Shown here one piece after another: positions 25,960 to 36,394 of a stretch of DNA of 64,000 nt. Origin of the DNA: Zhengella mangrovi (lineage in GTDB: Bacteria; Pseudomonadota; Alphaproteobacteria; Rhizobiales; Rhizobiaceae); assembly GCF_002727065.1 (NCBI RefSeq), contig NZ_PDVP01000007.1:151607-215606 (forward strand). The letters run 5' to 3'. A program made the position numbers and the translations under genes. A model generated the notes under the pieces. It did not search any database, was not told the origin of the DNA, and worked only from the letters and a program-made list of their open reading frames with translations. Each line of letters starts with the position of its first letter. The stretch's first letter is position 1.

Positions 25960-27700
25960 TGTTTCTCTCCGTCTGGTCGGGGGTGGCGGCGCCGGCGACC
26001 GGCAGGCCGGCCATGTGGCGCGCGGCGATGTAGCCGAATGTCATGGCGGGACCGAGCGTGATGCCGCCGGAGGGATAGTTGCCGCCGAAGATGGATGCCA
26101 TGTCGTTGCCGGCAGCGTAGAGGCCGGGAACCGGGCGGTTGTCTCCGTCGAGAACGCGGGCAAGGGCATCCGTTTCGAGGCCGGCGAACGTGCCGAGGCT
26201 GCCCGGCACCAGGCGCACGGCATGGAACGGGCCTTTGTCCAGGGGGCCTAGCGCCGGGTTCGGGCCATGGGTGGCATCGCCCTGGATGCGGTTGTAGGGC
26301 GAGCGGCCGCGTCCGAATTCCGGGTCTTCGCCGGCCGCGGCATGGCCATTGAAGCGGGCGACCGTTTCGGCCAGGGCGTCCGCGGGAAGGCCGCAGGCGG
26401 CGGCGAGGTCCGCCAGCGTGCGGCCGGATTTCAGGTAGCCGCAGGCCTCGTAGGGGCGCAGCGGGAACGGAAAGGGCTTTGCCCAGCCGAGGCCGAAGCG
26501 CCGCTGCGCGCGGTGGTCGGCAATGAGCCAGCATTCCGGCCTGGCGCCGGAAGGGGTGGCGGCAAAGAGCGCCTTCATGAAATCGTGGTAGCTGTCGGCC
26601 TCGTTGACGAAGCGGCGGCCATCGGGCGTGACGGCGATGACGCCGGGCTTGGCGCGCTCCACCAGGTGCGGGAAGCGGGCCTGGCCGCCATCCTTCAGCG
26701 GCACCAGCGAGACCGGGCACCAGGCGCCGGGATTGGCGTAGTCTCCGGTGACATGGCCGCCGCCTGTCTCGCCGAGGCGGATCCCGTCGCCCGTGTTGGA
26801 CGCCGGGGCGGCGGAATGATGGCCGGTGCCATCGGGGGCATGATCGAAGAGCGCGGCAATGCGGTCGCGGTCGTGCGGGAAGCCGCCGGTGGCGAGCACG
26901 ACGCCCTTGCGGGCCGTGACATCGACGGGCGTGCCGTCTCGCTCGATGCGGGCCCCGGTGACGCGGCCGCCGTCGCGGTGGAGCGCCGTGACCGGGGTGT
27001 TTTCCATCAGCGTGACGCCGAGATCGAGCGCGCTTCGCATCAGCCGCGCGATCAGCGCGTTGCCGTTGACGAGCTGCATGGCGCGGCCGTGGAGGGCGAG
27101 ATCGCGGCCGTGGCGCAGGAGCCGCTTCATGACGTGGGCCGCCGAGCGCGGATCGCGGGTGGCGTTGAAGAAATGGGCCATGTCGGCGCCGGCGGAAATG
27201 CCCATGCCGGCAAGGCTGACGAGATCGAGCGGCGGTTTCAGGCGTGCGATGTCGGGGCCGAGGGCGCGTCCGTCATAGGCGCGGGCGCAGATGGAGCGGC
27301 CGCCCTTCGCGCTGCCCGGCGTATCGTGGAAATCCGGGATGCGGTTGCCGTCGATCCATTCGACGGCCGTGTGCTCCTCGAAAAAGGACACCATCCCGGG
27401 GCCGTTGGCGAGAAAGGCGGGGATGCGCGGGTCCGAGATCCGGTTGCCCAGTTCGCTCGCCAGGTAGGCCAGCGGTTCGTCCTCGCCTTCCTCGATGCCG
27501 GCGCGGCGCGCGAGCGGATTGCGCGGGATCCACAGCCAGCCGCCGGACCAGGCCGTCGTGCCGCCGAAGGCCGGTTCCTTTTCGGCGACGATGACCGAGA
27601 GCCCGTGAAAGGCAGCAGCCACGGCACTGGCGAGCCCGCCGGCACCCGATCCGGCGACGAGCACGTCGCAATCGATCCGGCGTGCCGGGGCAGGGCTCAT
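25931..27700 (-). CDS. FAD-dependent dehydrogenase, 3-ketosteroid-dehydrogenase-like
   Basis: A 589-residue flavoprotein of the fumarate reductase/KstD superfamily. The FAD-binding start is LVAGSGAGGLASAVAAAFHG (residues ~14-33), followed by FGGTTAWSGGWLWIP. The C-terminal FAD block is GLYAAGNDMASIFGGNYPSGGITLGPAMTFGY. Family members introduce a C-C double bond next to a ketone, or reduce one. A paralogue of almost equal length sits on the other side of the divergent promoter at 29790. The ATG overlaps the IclR stop as ATGA. In this setting it may desaturate or aromatise a ring keto-acid (inference). Confidence 0.87.
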   Translation of the reverse strand: MSPAPARRIDCDVLVAGSGAGGLASAVAAAFHGLSVIVAEKEPAFGGTTAWSGGWLWIPRNPLARRAGIEEGEDEPLAYLASELGNRISDPRIPAFLANGPGMVSFFEEHTAVEWIDGNRIPDFHDTPGSAKGGRSICARAYDGRALGPDIARLKPPLDLVSLAGMGISAGADMAHFFNATRDPRSAAHVMKRLLRHGRDLALHGRAMQLVNGNALIARLMRSALDLGVTLMENTPVTALHRDGGRVTGARIERDGTPVDVTARKGVVLATGGFPHDRDRIAALFDHAPDGTGHHSAAPASNTGDGIRLGETGGGHVTGDYANPGAWCPVSLVPLKDGGQARFPHLVERAKPGVIAVTPDGRRFVNEADSYHDFMKALFAATPSGARPECWLIADHRAQRRFGLGWAKPFPFPLRPYEACGYLKSGRTLADLAAACGLPADALAETVARFNGHAAAGEDPEFGRGRSPYNRIQGDATHGPNPALGPLDKGPFHAVRLVPGSLGTFAGLETDALARVLDGDNRPVPGLYAAGNDMASIFGGNYPSGGITLGPAMTFGYIAARHMAGLPVAGAATPDQTERNNEILRTRHA

Positions 27701-28512
27701 CGCGCCCTGCCTGCCGCGGCCTGCTGCGTGGCTTCGAAGAAGTGCGAGGCGCGGGTGGCAAGCGCGATCTCGTCGGCGGCCTCCTGGAGGGCGGGCGCCA
27801 TGCGGGCCATGTAGTCGGGTGTGACACGCACGGCGGGGCCGGCAATGGACAGGCATCCGATCACGTGGCCGTCGTCCGGGTGGCGGATGGGAACCGCCAT
27901 GGCGGCCATGCCGACGGTGTAGGAATCGACGGCGACGGAATAGCCGCGCGCGCGGTCCTCGGCGAGCCGTTCCAGCAGTTCGGAAATCGTGCGCGGTGCG
28001 GTCGGACCCGGTTCGAAGGGCGGGACAAGCCCCTGTTCGGCGACCATCTGCAGCGCTTCCTCGTCGCTGACCGCGGACAGCCAGGCATGACCACCGGCAC
28101 TGCAGGCAAGGTGGACGACCTGGCCCTGCTCGGCGTTGGGATCGTAGCGAAGGCCGCCGGTGGCCCCCTGCGACACACCCACCCAGACGAGGTTCCGACC
28201 ATCGACGACGGACAGACGGATCAGTTCGCCCGACTGGCGGGCGAGCCGGTCGAGGATCGGCTGGGCAATGTCGGTGACGCCCAACTGGCCAAGAAAGCCG
28301 AGGCCGAGGGCCGCCAGCTTGATCGTCAGCGTGTATTCGCCCTGCGAGCGGACCTGGCGCACGTAGCCGAATTTCGCCAGCTCGTTGAGCAGGCGATGGG
28401 CGGCGCTGACCGGCAGGTCGAGATCGGCGGAAATCGCGCTGACCGTCAAGCCGGCAGGATTGCGCGCGAGCAGCTCGATAATGGCAAGGGACCGTTCCAG
28501 AACACCGCTCAT
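27697..28512 (-). CDS. IclR-family transcriptional regulator of the hydroaromatic island
   Basis: A 271-residue IclR regulator. The N-terminal winged helix reads SLAIIELLARNPAGLTVSAISADLDLPVSAAHRLLNEL, and a C-terminal ligand-binding domain runs from about residue 75, with ACSAGGHAWLSA and GYSVAVDSYTVGMAAMAVPI. It lies inside its own operon, overlapping by ATGA both the upstream oxidoreductase gene and the downstream FAD dehydrogenase gene. It probably binds the divergent region at 29586-29789. Confidence 0.9.
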   Translation of the reverse strand: MSGVLERSLAIIELLARNPAGLTVSAISADLDLPVSAAHRLLNELAKFGYVRQVRSQGEYTLTIKLAALGLGFLGQLGVTDIAQPILDRLARQSGELIRLSVVDGRNLVWVGVSQGATGGLRYDPNAEQGQVVHLACSAGGHAWLSAVSDEEALQMVAEQGLVPPFEPGPTAPRTISELLERLAEDRARGYSVAVDSYTVGMAAMAVPIRHPDDGHVIGCLSIAGPAVRVTPDYMARMAPALQEAADEIALATRASHFFEATQQAAAGRAR

Positions 28513-29585
28513 GCCATGGCCTCCACCGGCCGGGTGGCAAGACCGTCGGCATCGAAGCGCAGGCGCATGCCGGATGCGGAGGACGCCTTGATGGCATCGA
28601 TGACGGCAAGATTGCGGGCGCCGTCCAGCGCGGAACACCGTGGCTCAGCGGTGCCGGCGATCACGTCGCCGAAATGCCTGACCTGGGCGATGTAGGAATC
28701 GGCGGCGGTGACCGTTTCCCTGGCCGACTGCATCTCGTCGTACCAGGTCTTCTCGCCCGGATGGGTCCAGACCGCGAGATCGGGCAGGGACAGACCGGCC
28801 GCCGATCCGGCGAAGAAATGCGACTGCACCTTGTGGGCGGGGAAGCGGGCGAGGTTTTCTCCCGCGGAGATGTCCCAGGCCCAGGGGCCGCAGGCCGCAT
28901 CGGAAACGCTGAGCGTGACGACGCCGCCATCGCGGAAGGTCAGGATGGCCCCGGCGGTATCCTCCACCTCCAGGCCGCGTTCGCGGTTCGAGGTGATGCC
29001 GGTGACGGTCTCGATCTCGCCGAAAAGGAAGCGCAGCAGGTCGATCTCGTGGATCATGTTGATCAGCAGCGGTCCGCCGACACCGGGCGTGCGGCGCCAT
29101 TCCACGTCGAAGTAGGCGTCTTCCTTGCGCAGCGAGCACAGAACCGAGCCCTGGACCAGGTGTCCGAAGCGCGCGCTTGCAACCAGGTCACGGGCCTTCA
29201 GGATGATCGGGTTGAAGCGGCGGTGGTGGCCGGTCATGACCGGCACGCCCGCCGCGGTCATCGCCGCCAGCAGGCGGCGCGCCTCGGCAACCGTCGTCGC
29301 GACCGGCTTTTCCACGATGGCCGGGATGCCGGCCTCGACAGTACGCACGGCCAAGTCGACATGGCTTTCGTTCGGTGTCGCGATGACGACGCCATCCGGG
29401 CGCTCGTCCAGCATGGCGTCGAAGCCGGCGTAGAGGCGGGTCCCATACCTGGCCGCGACCTCCTGGCCGTTCGGTCCCGGCTCGACGATACCGGATATGG
29501 TGAAGCCCTCGGCCGCCGCGATCGCGTCGAGATGCGTACGCCCGATGATGCCGGCGCCGACAACGGCGATTGTCCTGTCTGCCAC
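28509..29585 (-). CDS. Gfo/Idh/MocA family oxidoreductase
   Basis: A 358-residue NAD(P)-dependent oxidoreductase. The nucleotide-binding start is IAVVGAGIIGRTHLDAI, the conserved lysine sits in IVEKPVATT (about residue 94), and the domain junction contains VGGPLLINMIHEIDLLRFLFGE with the expected catalytic-region His. The family oxidises hydroxyl groups of inositols, sugars and related polyols. A GTG at 29585 with GGGAGGAG upstream is the best start. It is the first gene of the minus-strand operon. A cyclic polyol acid such as a quinate relative is a plausible substrate. Confidence 0.85.
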   Translation of the reverse strand: MADRTIAVVGAGIIGRTHLDAIAAAEGFTISGIVEPGPNGQEVAARYGTRLYAGFDAMLDERPDGVVIATPNESHVDLAVRTVEAGIPAIVEKPVATTVAEARRLLAAMTAAGVPVMTGHHRRFNPIILKARDLVASARFGHLVQGSVLCSLRKEDAYFDVEWRRTPGVGGPLLINMIHEIDLLRFLFGEIETVTGITSNRERGLEVEDTAGAILTFRDGGVVTLSVSDAACGPWAWDISAGENLARFPAHKVQSHFFAGSAAGLSLPDLAVWTHPGEKTWYDEMQSARETVTAADSYIAQVRHFGDVIAGTAEPRCSALDGARNLAVIDAIKASSASGMRLRFDADGLATRPVEAMA

Positions 29586-29646
29586 GATCGTCTCCTCCCG
29601 AATTCCGCTGCCTGGCTCGGCGGATTCCATCCACGCATACCAGCAT

Positions 29647-29663
29647 TTTCCAAATTTGGGAAA
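29647..29663. promoter_or_regulatory. Dyad in the divergent region, candidate IclR operator
   Basis: TTTCCAAATTTGGGAAA: arms TTTCC and GGAAA around a palindromic CCAAATTTGG, in AT-rich DNA 62 bp upstream of the oxidoreductase start and 127 bp upstream of the FAD dehydrogenase start. IclR-family operators are often of the TTCC-N-GGAA type. Binding by the IclR at 27697 is inference. Confidence 0.5.
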
Positions 29664-29789
29664 GAATTTTCGTTGTTGAAAGGCTTTCCAGTTTTTGATA
29701 TCCATTCTGGACAGGCTGAAATGCAGCCGCAAGCCTTGGGAGGGGCGATTGCGCCGTCACGCCATGCACAGCATCGGACATGTGAGCGA

Positions 29790-31556
29790 ATGGATCGGGT
29801 CATGACCCCGGCCAATCGTACTCTTGCCGATCTTCCCGATGGTGCGGCCTTCGATGTCGCCGTGCTCGGGGCGGGGGCTGCCGGCATGGCAGCCGCGGTG
29901 TTCGCTGCCGTTGACGGTGCGCGGGTCCTACTTGTCGAGCGGACGGAACATGTCGGCGGTACGTCGGCCTACTCGGCGGCCACGGCCTGGATCCCCAACA
30001 CGCGCCACGCGGAGGCCATCGGGGCGGACGACAGTCTCGAGAAGGCGCGCGGGTTCCTGAACCGCGTCGTCGGCAACCGGTCACCCTCTGCCATGCGCGA
30101 TGCCTTCCTGGAGGCCGGTCCCGCGGCGATCGACACGCTGGAGGATCGCGCCGGCGTCCATTTCCGCGCGCGGCCCTTCCATCCCGACTACCTGCATGAG
30201 GTCGAAGGATCGACGTCCTTCGGGCGCGCGCTGGAGCCGCTGCCGTTCGATGCGAGCATTCTCGGCGACGACCTGCAGCTGATCCGTCCGACCATTCCCG
30301 AATTCACGATCCTCGGTGGCCTCCTGGTCGACCGCGATGACATCGCGCATCTCCTGAAGATGACGAGTTCGCTGAAATCGCTGGCCTATTCCATGCGGCT
30401 GATCGGTTCCTACTACGTCCAGAAGGCACGTCACGGGCGCGGCACGCGGCTGGTGATGGGCAACGCGCTGATCGGGCAGTTGCTGGCGGCGGCGCGCCGC
30501 CACGGCGTGACCATCGCGACCGAGACGGACGTCACGGCGTTCAATGGTCCGGAGCACGCGGTGACCGGCGTCACGCTGCGTCAGAATGGCCTGGAGCGGT
30601 CCGTCACGGTGGCCGGTGGGGTCATCCTGGCGAGTGGCGGCTTCACGCGTCATCCGACGCGGCGTGGCGAAATGCTGCCGGCACCGCTCGCGGCCAACAG
30701 CCCGTCCGCGCCGGGCCATACGGGCGCCCTGCACGACCTGGCTCTGGCGAAGGGCGCGGTTTACGGTACGGGCGCGGCCTCGAACGTCTACTGGGCGCCG
30801 TGCTCGGTGCGCAAGCGCCCCGATGGCACGACGGCCGTGTTCCCGCATTTCGTCCTCGACCGGTCCAAGCCGGGTACCTTAGCGGTCGGCCGTGACGGGC
30901 GGCGCTTCACCAACGAGAGCCGGTCCTACCATGAGTTCACGCTGGCCATGTACGCGGCCAACCGGGATGGCAGCCACATGCCGGTGTTCCTGGTGGCCGA
31001 CGCCGGGACGCTGGCGAAATACGGTCTTGGCATGGTGCGTCCGGGCGGCAAGGGGCTGCAGCCCTATCTCGATGACGGCTACCTGGTGCAGGGCGCGACG
31101 CTGGGCGAACTGGCGGGCAAGCTCGGGATCGATGCTGCCGGACTGGAGGAAACCGCGGCCCGCATGAACCGGTTCGCCGAAACCGGCAAGGACGAGGATT
31201 TCCATCGCGGCGAGACGGTCTACGAGCGCGGCAACGGTGATGCGACGCATGTGCCGAACCCGACGCTGGGGCCGGTCCGGACCGCACCCTTCTACGCTGT
31301 GCGGCTGGAGCCGGGCGACATCGGCGCGGCGACCGGCCTGTCCTGCGATACCAATGCGCGGGTGCTGGATGGCGAGGGCCGTCCGATCGACGGGCTCTAT
31401 GCCTGCGGCAATGACATGCAGTCGATCATGGGCGGCGTCTACCCGGGACCGGGCATCACCATCGGGCCGGGAATGACGTTCGGCTATCTGGCCGCGCGCC
31501 ATGCCCGCGCGCGGGCGCAATCGGCCGGGGGCGGCAGCGCCCATGCGGCGGCCTGA
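29790..31556 (+). CDS. FAD-dependent dehydrogenase, 3-ketosteroid-dehydrogenase-like (second copy)
   Basis: A 588-residue flavoprotein of the same family as the gene at 25931. The FAD-binding start is VAVLGAGAAGMAAAVFAAVDG, followed by HVGGTSAYSAATAWIPN. VMGNALIGQLLAAARRHG parallels the paralogue, and the C-terminal FAD block is GLYACGNDMQSIMGGVYPGPGITIGPGMTFGY. ATGs at 29790 and 29802 are both possible starts. It heads the plus-strand series and is 15 bp from the quinate dehydrogenase-like gene. Paralogous partners with complementary regiochemistry would suit stepwise ring desaturation (inference). Confidence 0.87.
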   Translation: MDRVMTPANRTLADLPDGAAFDVAVLGAGAAGMAAAVFAAVDGARVLLVERTEHVGGTSAYSAATAWIPNTRHAEAIGADDSLEKARGFLNRVVGNRSPSAMRDAFLEAGPAAIDTLEDRAGVHFRARPFHPDYLHEVEGSTSFGRALEPLPFDASILGDDLQLIRPTIPEFTILGGLLVDRDDIAHLLKMTSSLKSLAYSMRLIGSYYVQKARHGRGTRLVMGNALIGQLLAAARRHGVTIATETDVTAFNGPEHAVTGVTLRQNGLERSVTVAGGVILASGGFTRHPTRRGEMLPAPLAANSPSAPGHTGALHDLALAKGAVYGTGAASNVYWAPCSVRKRPDGTTAVFPHFVLDRSKPGTLAVGRDGRRFTNESRSYHEFTLAMYAANRDGSHMPVFLVADAGTLAKYGLGMVRPGGKGLQPYLDDGYLVQGATLGELAGKLGIDAAGLEETAARMNRFAETGKDEDFHRGETVYERGNGDATHVPNPTLGPVRTAPFYAVRLEPGDIGAATGLSCDTNARVLDGEGRPIDGLYACGNDMQSIMGGVYPGPGITIGPGMTFGYLAARHARARAQSAGGGSAHAAA

Positions 31557-31571
31557 GAGGAGGGCGAGGCG

Positions 31572-32405
31572 ATGACGATCACGCTCGACGGCGCCACCCG
31601 CATCTTCCCGATTGTCGGCGATCCGATCGCGCAGGTGAAGTCGCCGGGGCTTCTCAGCGATATCCTGCAGGCGCGTGACGTCAATGCCGTCGTCATTCCG
31701 GCCCAGGTGCCGGTCGCGGACTTCGACCTCTACGTTCGCGCGCTGAAAAAGACGCAGAACATCGACGGCCTGGTCATCACCGTGCCGCACAAGTTCGCGG
31801 CGCTGGGGCAGTGCGATAGCGTCACGGAGCGCGCGCGGTTCGCCGGCTCGGTCAACGTGATGCGCCGGCTTGCCGACGGGACCTGGCACGGCGACAACAC
31901 CGACGGCATGGGCTTTGCCGACGGCGTCGCGGCACGGGGCTTCGATCTCGCCGGCAAGCGCGCCCTGCTGGTGGGCTGTGGCGGCGCGGGTTCGGCGATC
32001 GCTTATGAAATCCTGGCGCGCGGGGCCGCGCATCTCGCCATTCACGATGCCGACGCGACACGGCGCGACCGGGTCATCGCGCGGCTTTCCGAGCGGTTTG
32101 CCGGCAAGGTGAGCGCCGGAAGCGCCGACCCGGCCGGTTTCGATTTCATCGGCAATGCCACGCCCATGGGCATGCGCGAAGGCGATCCGCTGCCCGTGGA
32201 GGCGAACAAGCTGGTCGCGGAGCAATTCTGCGGCTGCGTCATCACCAAGCCGGCCATTTCGCCCTGGCTGCAGATTGCCGGAACGAAAGGCTGCGGATTC
32301 ATGCCGGGAACCGCCATGTTCGAGGCGCAGGCCGAACTGCTGGTCGACACGCTGCTCGGTACGGCCGGCGCGGCGCTGCAGGCGGCAGAAGGGGCAGTGG
32401 CATGA
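31572..32405 (+). CDS. Shikimate/quinate dehydrogenase (AroE family), catabolic type
   Basis: A 277-residue AroE-family enzyme. The catalytic pair is intact: Lys74 in ITVPHK and Asp111 in GDNTDGMGF. The cofactor motif is LLVGCGGAGSAIAYE near residue 132. The carboxylate-binding motif reads QVKSP at 21-25, so one serine of SxS is replaced by Val, a difference from housekeeping AroE. Given aroQ and 3-dehydroshikimate dehydratase downstream, it probably oxidises quinate or shikimate to the 3-dehydro compound. It lies between the FAD dehydrogenase and the ABC transporter. Confidence 0.85.
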   Translation: MTITLDGATRIFPIVGDPIAQVKSPGLLSDILQARDVNAVVIPAQVPVADFDLYVRALKKTQNIDGLVITVPHKFAALGQCDSVTERARFAGSVNVMRRLADGTWHGDNTDGMGFADGVAARGFDLAGKRALLVGCGGAGSAIAYEILARGAAHLAIHDADATRRDRVIARLSERFAGKVSAGSADPAGFDFIGNATPMGMREGDPLPVEANKLVAEQFCGCVITKPAISPWLQIAGTKGCGFMPGTAMFEAQAELLVDTLLGTAGAALQAAEGAVA

Positions 32406-32548
32406 CGTGGATAAAAGACAAATGCAGGTCGGCACTTGCCGCAAACGATCCGTCTCCGCAATCATAGAGGTGTGATCGCGGGTCGCGCCGGGTGGAGACG
32501 GCGCATTTCGGACACCCGCAATCGATTTGTTTCAAACGGGAGGAAACC

Positions 32549-33694
32549 ATGATGAAACGCAGAACAGTCCTCGGCCTCACGGCCTCCGCCCTCATGCTCG
32601 GCGTGGCCTTCGCGCCCGCCCAGGCCGCCGACACGATGAAGATCGGCATGGTCGTCGAGCTTTCCGGCGGCGGCGCGCCGGCCGGCACCAACTTCCGCGA
32701 TGGCGCACTGCTCGCCGCCAAGGAAATCAACGCGTCGGGCGGCGTCATGGGGCAGCAGCTTGAGATCAGCGAGTACGACACGGGGACCGACCCGCAGACG
32801 TCGCGCGCGCTGGTGCAGAAGGCCATCGACGAAGGCGCCTACAACATCTGGGGAACGGTCTATTCCTCGTCGACGATCGTCAACATGATGGTGGCCCAGC
32901 AGGCCGGCGTCCCGCAGATCACCGGGTCGGAAGCGCCGAACATCACCGCGCAGGGCAACCCCTACATCTTCCGCACGTCCTATGGCGCGCAGAAGGGCAT
33001 CCCGGCGCTCACCGCCTATTTCAAGGACACGCTGGGCGCCAAGAAGGTGGCCGTGGCCTGGGTCAACAACGAGTTCGGCAAGGGCGGCCATGACGTCTTC
33101 GTCGGAGAGATGAAGAAGGCCGGCATCGACGTCGTCGCCGACATTCCGTCGGAAGCCGGTGCCGCCGATTTCGCGGCCGACGTGGCGCGGATCAAGGATT
33201 CCGGCGCTGACGCCGTCTTCGTCTACCTGCACGAGGAGGAATCCGCCCGCTTCCTGCGCGAAGCTTCCAAGCAGGCCGTCCAGGCCAAGCTCGTCGGCGA
33301 AGTGACGCTGACCGGCCAGAAGGTGATCGACCTTGCCGGCGACGCGGCAAACGGCGCCGTTGCCCATGTCGGCCTGACCGCCGATGCGCCGCTCGAGACC
33401 TTCAAGACCTTCAAGGCGGCCTTCGAGAAGGAATACAACCGTGCGCCGGACCACAATGCGCTGAAGGGCTACATCGGCGCCTACATCACCAAGTACGGCA
33501 CCGAGAAGGCCGGCGCCGTCGACCAGGAAAAGTTCGCCAACACCATGCACGGGCTCTGCCTGAAGGCGGCGGAGTATCCGGGCATCCTCATGGACACCTG
33601 CTGGGATGACTCGGGCGAGATGTCGCGTCCGAGCTTCATGATCGAGGTGAAGGACGGCAAGCAGGTCGTGGGCGAAACCGTTCCGGCCAACTGA
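32549..33694 (+). CDS. Branched-chain amino acid type ABC transporter substrate-binding protein
   Basis: A 381-residue periplasmic binding protein of the LivJ-like HAAT family, which also includes aromatic and hydroaromatic acid binders. Signal peptide MMKRRTVLGLTASALMLGVA ends near AQA-AD at about residue 27. Then come IGMVVELSGGGAPAGTNFRDGALLAAKEINASGG and EYDTGTDPQTSRALVQKAI. The GGGAGG site precedes two adjacent ATGs (32549 and 32552). It is followed by a stable hairpin and then permeases and ATPases. The ligand is probably a quinate- or shikimate-like acid by context (inference). Confidence 0.88.
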   Translation: MMKRRTVLGLTASALMLGVAFAPAQAADTMKIGMVVELSGGGAPAGTNFRDGALLAAKEINASGGVMGQQLEISEYDTGTDPQTSRALVQKAIDEGAYNIWGTVYSSSTIVNMMVAQQAGVPQITGSEAPNITAQGNPYIFRTSYGAQKGIPALTAYFKDTLGAKKVAVAWVNNEFGKGGHDVFVGEMKKAGIDVVADIPSEAGAADFAADVARIKDSGADAVFVYLHEEESARFLREASKQAVQAKLVGEVTLTGQKVIDLAGDAANGAVAHVGLTADAPLETFKTFKAAFEKEYNRAPDHNALKGYIGAYITKYGTEKAGAVDQEKFANTMHGLCLKAAEYPGILMDTCWDDSGEMSRPSFMIEVKDGKQVVGETVPAN

Positions 33695-33701
33695 TGACAG
33701 G

Positions 33702-33732
33702 CGGGAGGCGCCGGCCGGACCGGCGTCTCCCG
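33702..33732 (+). promoter_or_regulatory. Intercistronic hairpin after the substrate-binding protein gene
   Basis: A 13-bp stem CGGGAGGCGCCGG / CCGGCGTCTCCCG with a 5-base loop, followed by TTT. It can act as a partial terminator or mRNA stabiliser that keeps binding protein in excess of permease. Confidence 0.7.
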
Positions 33733-33753
33733 TTTCCCAACCGGTAAGACACC

Positions 33754-34638
33754 ATGGAACAATTCCTGCAGGTTCTCCTGTCGGGCCTTGCCACGGGCTC
33801 GATCTATGCGCTCGCCGCGATCGGCTTCACTCTGGTCTGGCAGGCGGCGCAGACGGTGAATTTCGCCCAGGGCGAATTCGTCATGCTGCCGGCCTTCTTC
33901 GTGCTGATCGCGATGAACTCCGGCCTGCCGCTGCCGCTGGCGCTGATCGTCGCGCTCGCCGTCTCGGTCTTCGTGCTCGGCTTCCTGTTCAAGAAGGCGA
34001 TCGTGGAGCCGATGCAGAAGCACGGCAACGGTGGCGGCCTGTCGCTGATCATCGCGACCATGGCGCTGGCGATCTTCCTCAAGGAGAGCGTGAAGGAATT
34101 CTACGGCGCCGAGGCGCAGCCCTATCCGCCGCTGATCTCCGGCGGCACCTGGAACATCGGCGGGGCCATCGTGTCGGTGACCGACATCGCCCACCTGGCG
34201 ATCTCGCTCGGCGTGGTGGTAGGCCTGACGTTGTTCCTGAACCGCACGCGGACGGGCCGGGCCATGCAGGCGACCGCGCAGAACCCGGCGGTGGCGGAGA
34301 TCCTGGGCGTCGATACCAACCGCATGGTGCTCTATACATTCCTCATCAATGCCGCTCTGGCGTCGCTGGCCTCCTTCCTGATCACCCCGGTCTATCTCGC
34401 CAAGTTCTCCAATGGCGAATACCTCGGCCTCATCGCCTTCATCGCGGCGATCGTCGGCGGCTTCAACCAGATCCGCGGGGCGCTGGCCGGCGGGCTCCTG
34501 ATCGGCGTGCTGGACAACATCACGGCGACCTACATCACCGCGGAATACCGCGCGGCGATCCCGCTGGTGCTGCTCATCGGCATCATCCTGTTCCGCCCGC
34601 AGGGCCTGCTCGGCACATCGGAAGGGAGGACCGTCTGA
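33754..34638 (+). CDS. ABC transporter permease, LivH type
   Basis: A 294-residue hydrophobic permease of the HAAT family. The start SGLATGSIYALAAIGFTLVWQAAQTVNFAQGEF is diagnostic, as is GRAMQATAQNPAVAEILGVDTNRM (the ATPase-contact loop near residue 168). The C-terminus ends IGIILFRPQGLLG. It shares a base with the next permease gene (TGATG). Confidence 0.92.
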   Translation: MEQFLQVLLSGLATGSIYALAAIGFTLVWQAAQTVNFAQGEFVMLPAFFVLIAMNSGLPLPLALIVALAVSVFVLGFLFKKAIVEPMQKHGNGGGLSLIIATMALAIFLKESVKEFYGAEAQPYPPLISGGTWNIGGAIVSVTDIAHLAISLGVVVGLTLFLNRTRTGRAMQATAQNPAVAEILGVDTNRMVLYTFLINAALASLASFLITPVYLAKFSNGEYLGLIAFIAAIVGGFNQIRGALAGGLLIGVLDNITATYITAEYRAAIPLVLLIGIILFRPQGLLGTSEGRTV

Positions 34639-35644
34639 TGAACGCCATTCCGAAATGGCTCTGGATCGCGCTCGGGCTGGCAGTGCTCATCGTCGCGCCG
34701 ATCGGACAGGGCAACTATTTCACGCTGATCCTGTGTTCCTGGCTGATGTTCACCATCGCCGCCATGGGGCTGAACCTGACGCTCGGCTACGCCGGGCAGA
34801 TCAGCCTGGCGCAGGCCTCCTTCATGGCCGTCGGCGCCTATATCACCGCGCTCCTGACGCTCAACGGGATCCACTGGATCGTCGCCATGCCGGCCGCCGT
34901 CGTGGCCTGCTTCTTCATCGGCCTGCTGGTCGGCTTCCCGGCGCTGCGCGTCAAGGGCCATTTCCTGGCCTTCGTGACGCTGGCGTTCAACACGCTGGTG
35001 GTGCTGGTGCTGCGCAACGAGGACTGGCTGACCGGCGGATCCTACGGCAAGTTCAACATGCCGCGGCCCGATTTCTGGATCTTCAACACGGCGCGCAAGT
35101 CGGACGTGCTGGGCATCGCGCTGTCGTCCAACCAGAAGATCTACTACCTGTGCCTGATCACCTTCGTCGTCTTCGCGGCGCTGATGTACGGCCTGATCCG
35201 CTCGCCCTGGGGCCGCGCGTTCAAGGGGCTGAGGGAAAACCCGATCCGGGCGGAGAGCCTCGGCCTCGACACCCGGCGCATCACGTTGCTCGCCTTTGCC
35301 ATCGGATCGGCCGGCGGCGGGCTCGCGGGGTCGCTGATGTCGCCGGTGGTGCAGTTCATCGAGCCGAATTCCTTCGCGCTGGTGCATTCGCTGCGCATCC
35401 TGCTGATGGTCGTCGTCGGCGGCGCGGGCTATTTCTTCGGGCCGATGCTCGGGGCGGCGGTGGTGATCCTGCTGCCGGAGTTCCTGCGCTTCACCCAGGG
35501 CTACTATCTCATCCTCTACTCGGTCGCCGTCATCATTCTGATGGTCTATTCGCCGTCCGGGCTGATGGGGATCGGTGACCGCATCCTGTCGAAACTGCGC
35601 CCGCAGCGGGTGGTGCGCGGCGACATGAAGGAAGGAGCGCAGCT

Positions 35645-35648
<4 letters not shown>
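34638..35648 (+). CDS. ABC transporter permease, LivM type
   Basis: A 336-residue permease, the LivM-type partner. Blocks seen are LNLTLGYAGQISLAQASFMAVGAYITALL near residue 48, the loop GRAFKGLRENPIRAESLGLDTRRITLLAF near residue 193, and VYSPSGLMGIGDRI at the end. It overlaps the ATPase gene by GTGA. Confidence 0.92.
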
Positions 35649-36391
<743 letters not shown>

Positions 36392-36394
36392 GCC

